A stretch of DNA of 64,000 nucleotides from Pedobacter alluvionis (GCF_003664035.1 NZ_RCCK01000011.1:744001-808000); one strand, 5' to 3'; numbered from the stretch's first letter, positions 18,148 through 27,545 are shown. Translations and numbers: made by a program. The notes: generated by a model not told the origin, from the letters alone.

Positions 18148-21100
18148 TTACGCTTGTACTGTTGTATCTGTATTTCTAATTTTTGTCATGTAGCCGATAC
18201 CCGGTTTCACATTGATCTCTTCTAATACGTAGTAGATACGCTCAGAACGTAATGCTTTTGAAACCTCTGAATTTGGATCGTTTGCATCACCAAATACAAT
18301 CGCATTTGCTGAACAAGCTTCCTGACAAGCCATTTTAATATCGCCATCTTTTAATGGACGTTTCTCCAGTTTAGCTTGTAATTTGCCTCCTTGTATACGT
18401 TGAATACACATAGAGCATTTTTCCATTACCCCTCTTGAACGTGTAGTTACATCAGGGTTTAAAACTAATTGGGTAAACTCGTTATTTAAATAGTTATCGA
18501 AACGTGAATCATTCCAGTAGTTAAACCAGTTGAAACGACGTACTTTATACGGACAGTTATTTGCACAGTAACGGGTACCTACGCAACGGTTGTAAGCCAT
18601 GTGGTTTAAACCATCACTTGAGTGTACAGTTGCCAATACCGGACAAACTGTTTCGCAAGGTGCGTGATCACAGTGTTGGCACAACATTGGCTGGTGAACC
18701 ACAGAAACATGATCCAAGTCTTCTAACTTGGCAATTTCTTTCTCTTTGGTTACATCACCATCTTTAGTTTCGTAGCTGTAATAACGATCGATACGGATCC
18801 AGTGCATTTCACGACGACGGCGAACCTCATCACGACCTACAACAGGAATGTTATTTTCTACGTTACAAGCAACAATACAAGAACCACAACCTGTACAAGC
18901 ATTCAAATCGATTGCCATAACCCAGTTATTACCTGGTTTTTCGTATTGATCCCAAAGGTCGTAATCTTTATGCTCACCTTTTTCGTTACCAGCACCAGGA
19001 TTTTTTAAGTACTCCTTAAAAGTAGCTTCTTTAATCACTGCACGTCCCTCGAAAGAGTGGTGAGTTTGTGTTTGAGCCAATTCATAATAACCGCCTGTTG
19101 GGGTAATGGTTACCGAAGTAGCATATTGGAATGTTCCATTTACAAAAGAAACGAAAGGGAAAGCATTTTTACCCACATCGTTACCAGCTTTACCAACTTT
19201 GGTACGGCCGTAACCTAATGCGATAGATGCAGTTCCTTGCGCTTGTCCTGGCTGGATCAATACCGGAAGATCTACTGAATATCCGTTGCTACCTTTAACC
19301 GTTACAACATCAAATTCTTTAACTTTTAATTTCTCAGCATATTTTGGCGCAAGAGCAACATAGTTATCCCAGGTTACTTTCGATACCGGATCAGGCAATT
19401 CTTGTAAGAATGCGTTGTTTGCATTTTTACCATCACGCATTGGGATATTTTCGTAAACCTGTAACTCAACCTGATCGCCACCTTTAAAGGCTTTGCTGCT
19501 ATTTACAATTGAAGTAGCAACTTGTGCTAAAGATTGTGTGAATGAATAAGCACCAGCAGCTTTAGCTGTTACAGTAACCACTCCTTTTTCTAAAACCTCT
19601 TCCCATTTCAAACCAACAGCTGGTAACATTTTAGCCTCCCAGTTGCTGCGTACAAACTGATAGTAGTCTTTAACAGGAGCATCAGCCCAGGTTAATAAAC
19701 TTTCTTCAGCCTGGCGGCTGTTGAATACAGGGTTGATAGTTGGCTGAACGATTGAATAATATCCTTCGTAAGCGTTTGCATCACCCCATGATTCTAAATA
19801 GTTATGGTTAATCGCAATAGCATCACAAGCGGTAGCCGTTTCGTCAGCACGATCAGCGAATGAAATTTTAGCAGGAACCTTAGCTAATGCATCAGTAAAT
19901 GCTTTTGTATTTGCAGCATCGTAAACCGGGTTACTGTTTAAGAATAAAACAGCACCAACTTCGCCACGGTTCATTTCAGCAACTAAGCCATTAAATTCTG
20001 CATCGTTACCTGCATATAAATAACAAGGGTTATCTAAATCAATAGTAGTACCATAACTTCCGATAGCGGCGTTAATGGCATTTACTAAAATCTGAGTAGA
20101 AACATCGTTCGAACCGCAAACTACAAGGCCTTTACCTTTAGCTTGTACCAATTCTTTAGCTACAAGTTTAATTACTTTATCGGCAGTAGTATTATTACCT
20201 AACGTTCCGCCAGGTAAAGCATTACCGGTAATTGCATTATATAAAGCAATTAAAGCAGGTCCTTCTTCTGATAATTTAACCGGAACACGGGTATCTGCAT
20301 TGGTACCTGTTAAGCTCATTCCACTTTCGAACTGAATGTGGCGGCTCATTTTTTTATTTTCTAATGATTTATAGTTACGGTTAGCGGTATATTGAGCAGT
20401 AAACTCTTCTCCGCTAATCCAGGTACCTAAGAAATCGGCACTGAAACTTACAATTAAATCGGCCTTATCAAAATTGTATTTAGGTAAAACTGCTTTACCG
20501 AAACTGTTTTGGTTAGCCTGAATAATGCCTGTATAAGAAACCGCATCGTACTGAACCAATTTAGCAGCAGGATATTTTGTAATAAACTGTGCAATAACGG
20601 CATTAGTTGATGGGCTGTTTACAGTTGATGATACAATGCGGATTTTCTTTCCACCTGCCTGTGCTTTTGCCAACTCGCCTTTAACAAAGCTGTCGATTTT
20701 TGCCCAGGTAGTTTCTTCAACTTTTCCATCTTTTACCAAAGCTGGTGCTTTTAGTTTAGATACATCATATAAATCTAAAACCGAAGCTTGCGCTCTCGCA
20801 TCTGTACCACAGTTAAATTGACCCGCATTTGGATTTGGTTCAATTTTAATCGGGCGCCCCTCTCTGGTTTTAACTAAAATACTCTGGCCATTAAAGCTCG
20901 AAGTATAATAGTTAGGAATACCTGGAGTAACCTCTTCAGGTTTTACCAGGTAAGGAATAGATTTATGAACAGGGGCAGTTTGACAGGCTGCCAAAGTTAC
21001 TGCACCTAAACCAAAACCCAACGCCTTTAAAAAGTCGCGGCGTGGGGTAACGGTACTTAACCCTGCTTCATTTAAAACATCTTCTATTGGAAGTGGCTCG

Positions 21101-21186
21101 GCGAATTCGTTTTTGCTATTCTTAACAAAATCGGGTGTATTGTTATACTCCTCTAAGCCTTTCCAGTATTTTTTGTTGCTTTCCAT
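18148..21186 (-). CDS. actB: Alternative complex III iron-sulfur subunit ActB
   Basis: A 1012-residue periplasmic protein. The first two-thirds resemble a molybdopterin oxidoreductase but in ActB proteins hold no molybdenum; the last third (about 760-970) is a NrfC-like ferredoxin domain with four cysteine groups: CTGCGSCIVACNVEN, CQHCDHAPCETVCPV, CVGTRYCANNCPY and CSMCIQRIQ with CQEACSANAI. A twin-arginine-like signal TPRRDFLKALGFGLG precedes LAACQ, consistent with a Tat-exported, lipid-anchored protein. It relays electrons from ActC to the hemes of ActA. actA is 48 bases upstream. Confidence 0.96.
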   Translation of the reverse strand: MESNKKYWKGLEEYNNTPDFVKNSKNEFAEPLPIEDVLNEAGLSTVTPRRDFLKALGFGLGAVTLAACQTAPVHKSIPYLVKPEEVTPGIPNYYTSSFNGQSILVKTREGRPIKIEPNPNAGQFNCGTDARAQASVLDLYDVSKLKAPALVKDGKVEETTWAKIDSFVKGELAKAQAGGKKIRIVSSTVNSPSTNAVIAQFITKYPAAKLVQYDAVSYTGIIQANQNSFGKAVLPKYNFDKADLIVSFSADFLGTWISGEEFTAQYTANRNYKSLENKKMSRHIQFESGMSLTGTNADTRVPVKLSEEGPALIALYNAITGNALPGGTLGNNTTADKVIKLVAKELVQAKGKGLVVCGSNDVSTQILVNAINAAIGSYGTTIDLDNPCYLYAGNDAEFNGLVAEMNRGEVGAVLFLNSNPVYDAANTKAFTDALAKVPAKISFADRADETATACDAIAINHNYLESWGDANAYEGYYSIVQPTINPVFNSRQAEESLLTWADAPVKDYYQFVRSNWEAKMLPAVGLKWEEVLEKGVVTVTAKAAGAYSFTQSLAQVATSIVNSSKAFKGGDQVELQVYENIPMRDGKNANNAFLQELPDPVSKVTWDNYVALAPKYAEKLKVKEFDVVTVKGSNGYSVDLPVLIQPGQAQGTASIALGYGRTKVGKAGNDVGKNAFPFVSFVNGTFQYATSVTITPTGGYYELAQTQTHHSFEGRAVIKEATFKEYLKNPGAGNEKGEHKDYDLWDQYEKPGNNWVMAIDLNACTGCGSCIVACNVENNIPVVGRDEVRRRREMHWIRIDRYYSYETKDGDVTKEKEIAKLEDLDHVSVVHQPMLCQHCDHAPCETVCPVLATVHSSDGLNHMAYNRCVGTRYCANNCPYKVRRFNWFNYWNDSRFDNYLNNEFTQLVLNPDVTTRSRGVMEKCSMCIQRIQGGKLQAKLEKRPLKDGDIKMACQEACSANAIVFGDANDPNSEVSKALRSERIYYVLEEINVKPGIGYMTKIRNTDTTVQA

Positions 21187-21234
21187 TTAAGCTATATTAC
21201 TGTTTATTCGAACGTTCTTACTAAACTCTATCTA

Positions 21235-22539
21235 TTAATAGTGGCATTTACCACACTCTAAACCACCCAATAACGCTGGTGTAATTTTCTCGCCTTTTTT
21301 AATCTTCTCGTGCGCTTCGATAACCTTAGCGTAGAAAGCATTATTTTTCTGACCAGAAATATCTGTTTCTTTATGGCAGTTAATACACCATTTCATGGTT
21401 AATGGAGAATATTGATAAATTTCTTCCATGGTATTAACCGGACCGTGACAAGCGAAACATACAGGTTCTGTTGGCTGTAATCCTTTTGCTTTACGAATGG
21501 CATCTTCTGCAACAACTACGTGTTGAGAGTGATTGAAGTAGGCAAAATCAGGAAGGTTGTGTACACGTACCCACTCCATTGGTTTTGATTTACTTTCATC
21601 GTACTTCTGAGTTTCAGGATCGTAACCTAAAGCATTGTAGATCTTTTTGATCTCAGGAGAAATCTCTCCATCATATTTATCTCTTGCCTGAACAGCTTTA
21701 TGGCAGTTCATACAAACGTTTAATGATGGAATAGTTGCATTTTTAGATTTAAATGCTCCGTTGTGGCAATACTGACAATCGATCTGATTGATACCTGCAT
21801 GCAACTCGTGTGAGAATTTAATTGGCTGAACTGGTTGATAACCGGTATGAACACCAGTATTCCACATGCCCATCCAACCGAACGAACCTAAACAGATGAT
21901 TAAACACAAGATAAAGAACATCACAAATTTCTTGTTCTTGAACATCTTGCGCACACCAACCTTTAATGGCACATCTTCTTCAATCTCGATACCTTGTTTT
22001 TGTAAAATCAGGCGTTCTAATAACTTAGAAGCACGACCTAAAATCACCAAAATAACAATCGCCAATACAACAATAGCTACAATACCCGCAATTGATAAAC
22101 CTGAAGTTGACTCGTCTTTTGCTGCAACAGAACCACCCGGAGGAGTAGCCGCTTTTGGCTCACCTTCTTTAATGTATTGTAAGATGTCTTTAACTTTGGT
22201 TTCGTCTAACTCAGGAAAAGAAGTCATTGCTACTTTTCCATTTTCGTTAAAAAGTTTAACAGCTTCAGGGTTACCAGAAGCGACTAAGCCTTGCGAATTA
22301 GGAATCCACTTTAAAAGGAACTCTTCAGAGTGACGATCGCTTACACCAGTTAAGGCCGGACCAACCAATTTAGCATCTAACGCGTGGCACGAAGAACATT
22401 TTGCTTTGAAAAGCGTTCTTCCTTCTTTAGCATCCTGCGCATTTACGGTAGAAACCGCTATTACGGAAATTGCTGAAAATACGAATAACGACTTCCAAAC
22501 GCTTTTTAAAATCATCGAGATATCTCTCATAATGAACAC
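21235..22539 (-). CDS. actA: Alternative complex III multiheme cytochrome ActA with N-terminal monoheme domain
   Basis: A 434-residue c-type cytochrome and the first gene of the act run. It has six CxxCH sites. CSSCHALD lies in an N-terminal class I cytochrome-like domain (about 33-125) after a signal peptide ending near VSTVNAQ. A helix VAIVVLAIVILVILG and another FVMFFILCLIICLGSFGW follow. The remaining five, CQYCHNGA, CMNCHKAV, CFACHGPV, CINCHKET and CGKCHY at the very end, form the usual pentaheme ActA. The extra domain may be a second electron exit. ATG codons at 22539, 22530 and 22515 are all possible starts. Confidence 0.94.
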   Translation of the reverse strand: MFIMRDISMILKSVWKSLFVFSAISVIAVSTVNAQDAKEGRTLFKAKCSSCHALDAKLVGPALTGVSDRHSEEFLLKWIPNSQGLVASGNPEAVKLFNENGKVAMTSFPELDETKVKDILQYIKEGEPKAATPPGGSVAAKDESTSGLSIAGIVAIVVLAIVILVILGRASKLLERLILQKQGIEIEEDVPLKVGVRKMFKNKKFVMFFILCLIICLGSFGWMGMWNTGVHTGYQPVQPIKFSHELHAGINQIDCQYCHNGAFKSKNATIPSLNVCMNCHKAVQARDKYDGEISPEIKKIYNALGYDPETQKYDESKSKPMEWVRVHNLPDFAYFNHSQHVVVAEDAIRKAKGLQPTEPVCFACHGPVNTMEEIYQYSPLTMKWCINCHKETDISGQKNNAFYAKVIEAHEKIKKGEKITPALLGGLECGKCHY

Positions 22540-22611
22540 TTTATACTTATTTAATTTACTTTTTGTTGTGAAATTGATGCTGAACTAGGGGTAGCCCCAC
22601 CAAAACTTGAA

Positions 22612-22619
22612 CAAAAGTA
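22612..22619 (-). promoter_or_regulatory. Candidate -7 promoter element for the act/cox operon
   Basis: TACTTTTG on the minus strand matches the Bacteroidota -7 consensus TANNTTTG exactly. It lies 73 bases before the actA start. No convincing TTTG -33 box is seen upstream, and the 5' UTR would contain a small GGGGCTACCCC hairpin. Confidence 0.4.
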
Positions 22620-22711
22620 TAACTTATTAATAAATCCCATGACATAATAGTGACTTGAAATACAATTTATAATCATTCTAAACAAATGCCAATTCAAGCC
22701 ACTCAGGCAAT

Positions 22712-22750
22712 AAAAATGCCCATTTTTGATAGGTTATCTCCAATGGGCAT
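22712..22750 (-). terminator. Terminator after the deoxyhypusine synthase family gene
   Basis: ATGCCCATT and AATGGGCAT form a perfect nine-base stem, followed on the minus strand by TTTTATT. It is 36 bases after the gene's stop codon. Confidence 0.8.
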
Positions 22751-22785
22751 ACTATAAACCAATTTGGTTTATTTATTTTTTCTGA

Positions 22786-23766
22786 TTATTGTTTTAATAT
22801 CCAGGCAAACATTAATGGTGCAACAATTGTCGCATCACTTTCTACGATAAATTTTGGCGTGTGGATATCCAGTTTACCCCAGGTAATCTTTTCGTTCGGT
22901 ACGGCACCAGAATAAGAGCCATAAGAAGTGGTCGAATCCGAGATCTGGCAGAAATAACTCCAGAAGGGAATATTTTCCATTTCCATATCCTGATAAAGCA
23001 TTGGTACCACACAGATCGGGAAATCGCCGGCAATACCACCACCAATCTGGAAGAAGCCGATTCCTTTACCACCACTGTTTGCAATATACCAATCGGCCAA
23101 CCAGCCCATATATTCAATACCACCTTTTACTGTGGTTGCAGTAAGTTCCTTTTTCATTACATAAGAGGCGAAGATGTTACCCATAGTAGAATCTTCCCAT
23201 CCTGGGACCACAATTGGCAAATTCTTTTCTGCCGCAGCTAACATCCATGAGTTTTTAGGATCAATTTCATAGTATTGCTCCAAATCGCCGCTTAAAAGCA
23301 TTTTATACATAAACTCATGTGGAAAATAACGCTCACCTGCAGCTTCAGCATCCATCCAGATTTTATGGATATGCTTTTGCAAACGGCGGAAAGCTTCTTC
23401 TTCAGGGATACAGGTATCGGTAACGCGGTTATAATGGTTTTCTAAAAGATCCCATTCATCCTGCGGACTTAAATCGCGATAGTTTGGTACACGTTTATAA
23501 TGGGAATGCGCTACCAGGTTCATAATATCTTCTTCAAGATTTGCTCCTGTACAAGAAATAATAGCTACTTTATCCTGACGGATCATCTCTGCAAGTGAAA
23601 TTCCCAATTCTGCAGTACTCATTGCACCAGCAAGTGTGATCATCATTTTACCACCTTCATCTAAATGCGTTTCGTATCCTTTAGCCGCATCCATCATTGC
23701 CGCAGCATTAAAATGGAGGTAATTACGCTCCATAAACTGAGATATTGGTCCTCTTGTATTGCTCAT
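22786..23766 (-). CDS. Deoxyhypusine synthase family protein
   Basis: A protein of 326 residues in the deoxyhypusine/homospermidine synthase family, which moves an aminobutyl group from spermidine to a lysine or a polyamine using NAD. Family hallmarks are TLAGAMSTAELG, SCTGANLEEDIMN, VVPGWEDSTMGN and GGGIAGDFPICVVPM. The catalytic lysine is kept in ITWGKL (Lys near 298). Bacteria lack the eIF5A hypusine target, so the natural substrate is unclear; homospermidine synthesis or modification of another protein are possible. ATG at 23766 gives MSNTRGPISQFM, the usual N-terminus; an in-frame ATG at 23790 is less likely. It stands alone with its own terminator. Confidence 0.88.
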   Translation of the reverse strand: MSNTRGPISQFMERNYLHFNAAAMMDAAKGYETHLDEGGKMMITLAGAMSTAELGISLAEMIRQDKVAIISCTGANLEEDIMNLVAHSHYKRVPNYRDLSPQDEWDLLENHYNRVTDTCIPEEEAFRRLQKHIHKIWMDAEAAGERYFPHEFMYKMLLSGDLEQYYEIDPKNSWMLAAAEKNLPIVVPGWEDSTMGNIFASYVMKKELTATTVKGGIEYMGWLADWYIANSGGKGIGFFQIGGGIAGDFPICVVPMLYQDMEMENIPFWSYFCQISDSTTSYGSYSGAVPNEKITWGKLDIHTPKFIVESDATIVAPLMFAWILKQ

Positions 23767-23825
23767 TTCGTTTTGTATTGTTTGCCGCAAAAATAGGTAT
23801 TTAGGCCGAAAGGTGAAAACGTAAA

Positions 23826-23905
23826 AGCGTTTAGCGTTTGGGGCATGGCGTTTGGCGCATAGCGTTGGTTAGTCCAGAGTCCTCAGTCTGTAGTCTAGAG
23901 TCGAT
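23826..23905. repeat. Word-repeat spacer: GCGTTTAGCG words then AGTC words
   Basis: Between 23826 and 23866 the sequence cycles through variants of GCGTTTAGCGTTTGG and GCATGGCGTTTGGCGCATAGCG (given in pieces). From about 23871 it switches to repeated AGTC words, such as AGTCCTCAGTCTGTAGTC. The first family returns between atpA and atpH and the second downstream of atpG. No gene is seen here. Confidence 0.75.
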
Positions 23906-23930
23906 TAAATCATAAAAGTGAGCTTTACCA

Positions 23931-24135
23931 GCGATCGTCATCCTGAGCGAAGTCGAAGGATCTTTTTTGGAAAGCAATAGCTGTGGCCATTATTAAAGTT
24001 AGTCCGGCTTTCCGGTACAAGTCCTCGGTTCGTACCTCACCTGTGGGCTTTCCCCTACAATCCGGTTTAGGTGGCGGCAGGCATTGCATCAAATCCCAGC
24101 GATCGTCCTCCTGAACTTGTTTCAGGATCTGTGAA
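23931..24135. repeat. Two copies of the dispersed CGTCATCCTGA-type repeat with a repeat-rich middle
   Basis: A GCGATCGTCATCCTGAGCG copy begins at 23931 and runs to GAAGGATC at about 23964; a second copy, GCGATCGTCCTCCTGAACTTG, begins at 24099 and holds a CCTGAACTTGTTTCAGG hairpin. Between them (about 24001-24080) is another repeat-like stretch with CCGGCTTTCCGGTAC and GGCGGCAGGC. The minus-strand open frame across 23925-24266 is a translation of these repeats, not a gene. Confidence 0.75.
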
Positions 24136-24302
24136 AAGGAATTTAATAATAGGGATAATTTAATTTCAAGTTTAAACCGATTAACCAACTTCTTACTAAA
24201 TTTCCTTTTCTTTGCGGTAATGAAACCATCATGAGCAAACCACTCACAATACGAGGATATGCTCATGATAGCTTCATCGCCTATAAAATCAAAAAAACCT
24301 TG

Positions 24303-25433
24303 ATGAAAAAATATTATCTGATTATTTTACTTGCGCTCATTTCAGAAAGTTCATTCGCACAGATGAAACTGATCAAAAAGATGCTCTCAAACGAAAAAGA
24401 TACTACACGTAAAGCTAGCTTTTTACCTTTGCCAGCCTTTGGCTATAGTCAGGAAACAGGATTTGAGTTTGGCGTGGGTGCGATTTATTCTTTTTATATA
24501 GACCGTAAAGACACACTGAACCGCAGTTCCAATTTCGCATTGAACACCACTTACTCCACCAAAAAAACAGCAAACTTTATGCTTAAAGGCGATATGTGGA
24601 CCAAAGGAAACAAATACCACTTTATTGGCGATATCCGTTTTAAAAACCAGCCATTTAATTTTTATGGTATTGGCAACAATGCAAAAAAGATAGATGAGGA
24701 CAAATTAGACCAAAGGATTTTTAAAACACTTTTTGATGCCGAAATGAATACTTTACCCAAAGCTTATACAGGTGTTTCATTAGGTTTTGAGAATTATCAT
24801 TTTATAGATAAGCAAGCCGGAGGCATTTATACCACTAACCCACAAATTTTAGATAAAGATGGTGGTTCGGTCGCATGGATCGGCGCATCGCAAAGTTATG
24901 ATACCCGCAACAGCAACAACTACCCCACCAAAGGTTTTTTCGGGAGGGCAACCTATCAATATGCGCCTGATTTTTTTGGTGGAGAAAGTTTTAACGGCTC
25001 GCAGATCAAATTAGACCTCCGCGGTTTCTTTAGTTTGGCACCAAAAGTGGTTTTGGGCGTACAAGGCATTTATTATACTATCCAAAGTAAAAGCACGCCA
25101 TTTTATCTGTTGCAGCAGTTAGGGAACGACCAAATGATGCGGGGCTATTACAGTGGCCGTTACCGCGATGAAAACCTGATGGCGGCACAGGCCGAAATAC
25201 GCTACCGTTTTATGAACCGTTTTGGTATCTTGGCTTTCGCTGGTACAGGTAAAGTATTTGCTAACGGCCAATTTAATGGCAATGGATTAAAACCAAATTT
25301 TGGTGTTGGCGGCCGTTACTTTTTCGACCCGGCTAAAGGCTTGAGCGTTAGGTTAGATTATGGTGTAGGAGAAAAATTGCCAAATGAAAAACGCCAGGCA
25401 GGATTTTACATCAGTTTGGCTGAAGCGTTTTAG
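24303..25433 (+). CDS. Outer membrane beta-barrel protein, BamA/TamA (surface antigen D15)-like
   Basis: A 376-residue outer membrane protein. MKKYYLIILLALISESSFAQ is a clear signal peptide, which places the start at ATG 24303 and not at the upstream frame start 24231. The body alternates polar and aromatic residues. GGSVAWIGASQSYDTRNSNNYPTKGFF (visible as YDTRNSNNYPTKGFF) and MRGYYSGRYRDENLMAAQAEIRYRF (as GYYSGRYRDENLM) match the BamA/TamA barrel family, and the chain ends in a phenylalanine. No POTRA domain is present, so it is not BamA itself. It may be a porin-like or patatin-linked barrel; the substrate is unknown. It stands alone among repeats. Confidence 0.75.
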   Translation: MKKYYLIILLALISESSFAQMKLIKKMLSNEKDTTRKASFLPLPAFGYSQETGFEFGVGAIYSFYIDRKDTLNRSSNFALNTTYSTKKTANFMLKGDMWTKGNKYHFIGDIRFKNQPFNFYGIGNNAKKIDEDKLDQRIFKTLFDAEMNTLPKAYTGVSLGFENYHFIDKQAGGIYTTNPQILDKDGGSVAWIGASQSYDTRNSNNYPTKGFFGRATYQYAPDFFGGESFNGSQIKLDLRGFFSLAPKVVLGVQGIYYTIQSKSTPFYLLQQLGNDQMMRGYYSGRYRDENLMAAQAEIRYRFMNRFGILAFAGTGKVFANGQFNGNGLKPNFGVGGRYFFDPAKGLSVRLDYGVGEKLPNEKRQAGFYISLAEAF

Positions 25434-26045
25434 GAGCAGATAGGTGATTGAATATTCACCTAGACTTGTCATTCTGAACGCAGTGAAGAATCTCTCTTTT
25501 TTAACGCGTAAGATCATCGTATTTTACTAATCATCTATTTCAATGTATCATCTTAAGGGATAATTTATTTTATAAAAATCAATGCGAATCATAAACACAT
25601 GATTATCAATCAAATAAATTACTTTTTTTTATTTAAAAACGAACGATCTGTGGTTCCTGGCTCTTGTAGCCCTGCCATTCGCTTTATCCCGATGAAACCT
25701 GTGAAACAAGCAAGCACACAATAAAAATAAAAGAATCGTGCTTAAATCGGGATGCTCGCTGCTGTCAGGTTTATGAATGAAAGGCTTGCCCCTGGTATGG
25801 AGCCAAAAGCATTTAACTGTTGTTTCTAAACCCGATCGAAGCGGGAGCGGGGCTGAAGCCTGCCAAAAGAACTGAACTGCTCATTTCCAAAAACTGCTAT
25901 AATTGGTTGGAATAAATCTTTTCATGACACCTCCTCCTGTTAAAAATGGTGTATTTTAAAGATCCTTCACTGCGTTCAGGATGACAAAAAATCTAGGATG
26001 ATAGATCTCTCCACTTCGCGATGCTTCGGTCGAGATGACGATTTG
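25434..26045. repeat. Repeat-filled gap without a gene
   Basis: No credible gene lies here. A CATTCTGAACGCAGTGAAG copy of the dispersed repeat is at 25466-25503, an inverted copy (GATCCTTCACTGCGTTCAGG) at 25960-25986 and a variant (CCACTTCGCGATGCTTCGG) at 26003-26040. The middle (about 25651-25790) has AGCCCTGCCATTCGCTTTA, ATCCCGAT paired with ATCGGGAT, and GCTGTCAGGTTTATGA, an element related to that at 49110-49255. The rest is AT-rich. Confidence 0.75.
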
Positions 26046-26714
26046 TTATTTGCTTAGCCCTGCTAATGCATTAATGGTTAATGCTACAATAACGGTATTG
26101 AAAATAAAGGCGATTAAACTGTGCAGAAGGGATAGTCGTCTGATCTCCCTATTCGAAATTTCGACATCAGAAACCTGAAAAGTCATGCCCAGAACAAAAG
26201 AAAAGTAAGCAAAGTCGATAAAATCAGGTTCATCGTTACCTGGAAACTCCAACCCCGAACCACCTTTTTCCGATTTTTCCTTCCGCTTGCCGCCATAATA
26301 CAAATGGGCATAACGCATGGTAAAGGTGGTATGCACTAAAAACCAGGATAAAAACATGCCAAGTATGGCAATGATTAAATCAAGCGGTTCAATATCTTTG
26401 TTAATTAGCAACAGAATTACCGCCAGTAAACCGGCAAAGGTAGAAACCACTACAATGACAAAAATTTCTCCACGGGTTTCATCCTGCATTTTGGCTTTTA
26501 AATGAGTTTCGTCAGAAGAGGTATGAAAAAACATATACCAATGGAGGGTATTTAACACCACACAAAAAACATCCCACCCAAACATAATATGCGTAAGGGT
26601 ATCCATTTTACAAAGAAATGAAAGCAGGTAAGATGCAATTCCTGAGAAAAGGCTAAGCAGCAAAACAAAAAGTGCTGATCGTTTTTGAATGCCTGCTAAT
26701 TTCGGTTCCTGCAT
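26046..26714 (-). CDS. DUF1345 integral membrane protein
   Basis: A 222-residue protein with five to six helices. The C-terminal segment FIDFAYFSFVLGMTFQVSDVEIS (as FAYFSFVLGMTFQVSDV) and NREIRRLSLLHSLIAFIFN is the DUF1345 signature. Function is unknown in this family. The frame extends 21 codons upstream into the methyltransferase gene, but ATG 26714 (MQEPKLAGIQKRS) starts 4 bases after the methyltransferase stop and is preferred. The two genes are probably co-transcribed. Confidence 0.8.
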   Translation of the reverse strand: MQEPKLAGIQKRSALFVLLLSLFSGIASYLLSFLCKMDTLTHIMFGWDVFCVVLNTLHWYMFFHTSSDETHLKAKMQDETRGEIFVIVVVSTFAGLLAVILLLINKDIEPLDLIIAILGMFLSWFLVHTTFTMRYAHLYYGGKRKEKSEKGGSGLEFPGNDEPDFIDFAYFSFVLGMTFQVSDVEISNREIRRLSLLHSLIAFIFNTVIVALTINALAGLSK

Positions 26715-26718
26715 GGGT

Positions 26719-27501
26719 TTAAAACTTAAGTTTAAAATGTTCTTTAACCTGCCCCTTTTTAAAATAAACCAATCCAATCCAAAATAAATCGACGGTTACC
26801 GTAACATCAGGGTGATTTTTAATTTCAGTCCAGGCTTCTTTCATTCCCTCGCTCCAATAAATATCGTCAAAAATGAGTAACGAATTTTCGGTAACTTTTG
26901 GCAGGCACCATTTAAAATAATTCAAAGTAGCATCTTTCCGGTGGTTTCCGTCGATATATACAAAATCGAGGCTGGGCTGGCGGGCAATAATATCGGGTAA
27001 AATTAAATCAAAGTTGCCCACATGGAGTTCAATATTTTCTAAATCCAAATCCTGGAAATTTTTCCTGGCTACCTCTGCAGTCTGTGGACAACCTTCTATT
27101 GTGATGACTTCGGTATGTGGATCTGTTTTAGCAAGATAAGCAGTGGTAATGCCTAAACAGGTACCCAATTCAATTGCACTTTTTGCCTGGGTATTTTTAG
27201 CTAACCGATAAATAAGCTTGGCTAACTTTGGGCTTTTTAACGCATTCTGGGCAATCTGACTTACCTTCTTGGTACGGCTTTTATTAAGATGAGAACCCGC
27301 TCCAAGGTCTGTAACGGTGATTATTGAATCGTCATTAAAAAGTTTTTTTCGTTGTTCTTCTATATTTTTATATTCAGATTTGTCGTTAAAGTCGTAAATT
27401 ACCTCATCAGCGAGCTTGTACACAAATGGCGAATGCGTTCCATGCCTGCTCTTAGCTGTTAAACGGTGTTTAAGGTAATCTTTAATAAATTGAAATAGCA
27501 T
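26719..27501 (-). CDS. Class I SAM-dependent methyltransferase (O-methyltransferase-like)
   Basis: A 260-residue soluble protein. The SAM-binding motif I is AIELGTCLGITTAYLAKTD at about 115-133, with acidic motif II VITIEGCPQTAEVARKNF and LDFVYIDGNHRKDATLNYF later. The order resembles O-methyltransferases of the catechol type (Methyltransf_24). The substrate cannot be identified. It shares a likely transcript with the DUF1345 gene and starts 44 bases from the divergent SirB1-like gene. Confidence 0.85.
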   Translation of the reverse strand: MLFQFIKDYLKHRLTAKSRHGTHSPFVYKLADEVIYDFNDKSEYKNIEEQRKKLFNDDSIITVTDLGAGSHLNKSRTKKVSQIAQNALKSPKLAKLIYRLAKNTQAKSAIELGTCLGITTAYLAKTDPHTEVITIEGCPQTAEVARKNFQDLDLENIELHVGNFDLILPDIIARQPSLDFVYIDGNHRKDATLNYFKWCLPKVTENSLLIFDDIYWSEGMKEAWTEIKNHPDVTVTVDLFWIGLVYFKKGQVKEHFKLKF

Positions 27502-27545
27502 AATATTGCAAAAGTAATTAAACGCCGCAAACGTATGTATGTTTT

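Noticed and set aside
21866..22333. Plus-strand open frame of 155 codons inside actA
   Set aside because: Shadow of the multiheme cytochrome gene; its Ser/Thr/Ile-rich composition reflects antisense codons.
24001..24080. Possible tRNA T-loop (GGTTCGTACC)
   Set aside because: No acceptor stem, anticodon arm or CCA context could be drawn; it lies in a repeat-rich stretch.
23925..24266. Minus-strand open frame of 113 codons
   Set aside because: It is a translation of dispersed repeats (pieces such as QVQEDDRW and FDFAQDDDRW recur as repeat products), and it lacks a credible start or family.
24231..24302. Upstream extension of the outer membrane barrel gene
   Set aside because: The signal peptide begins at 24303; the extra 24 codons are AT-rich and lack any leader feature.
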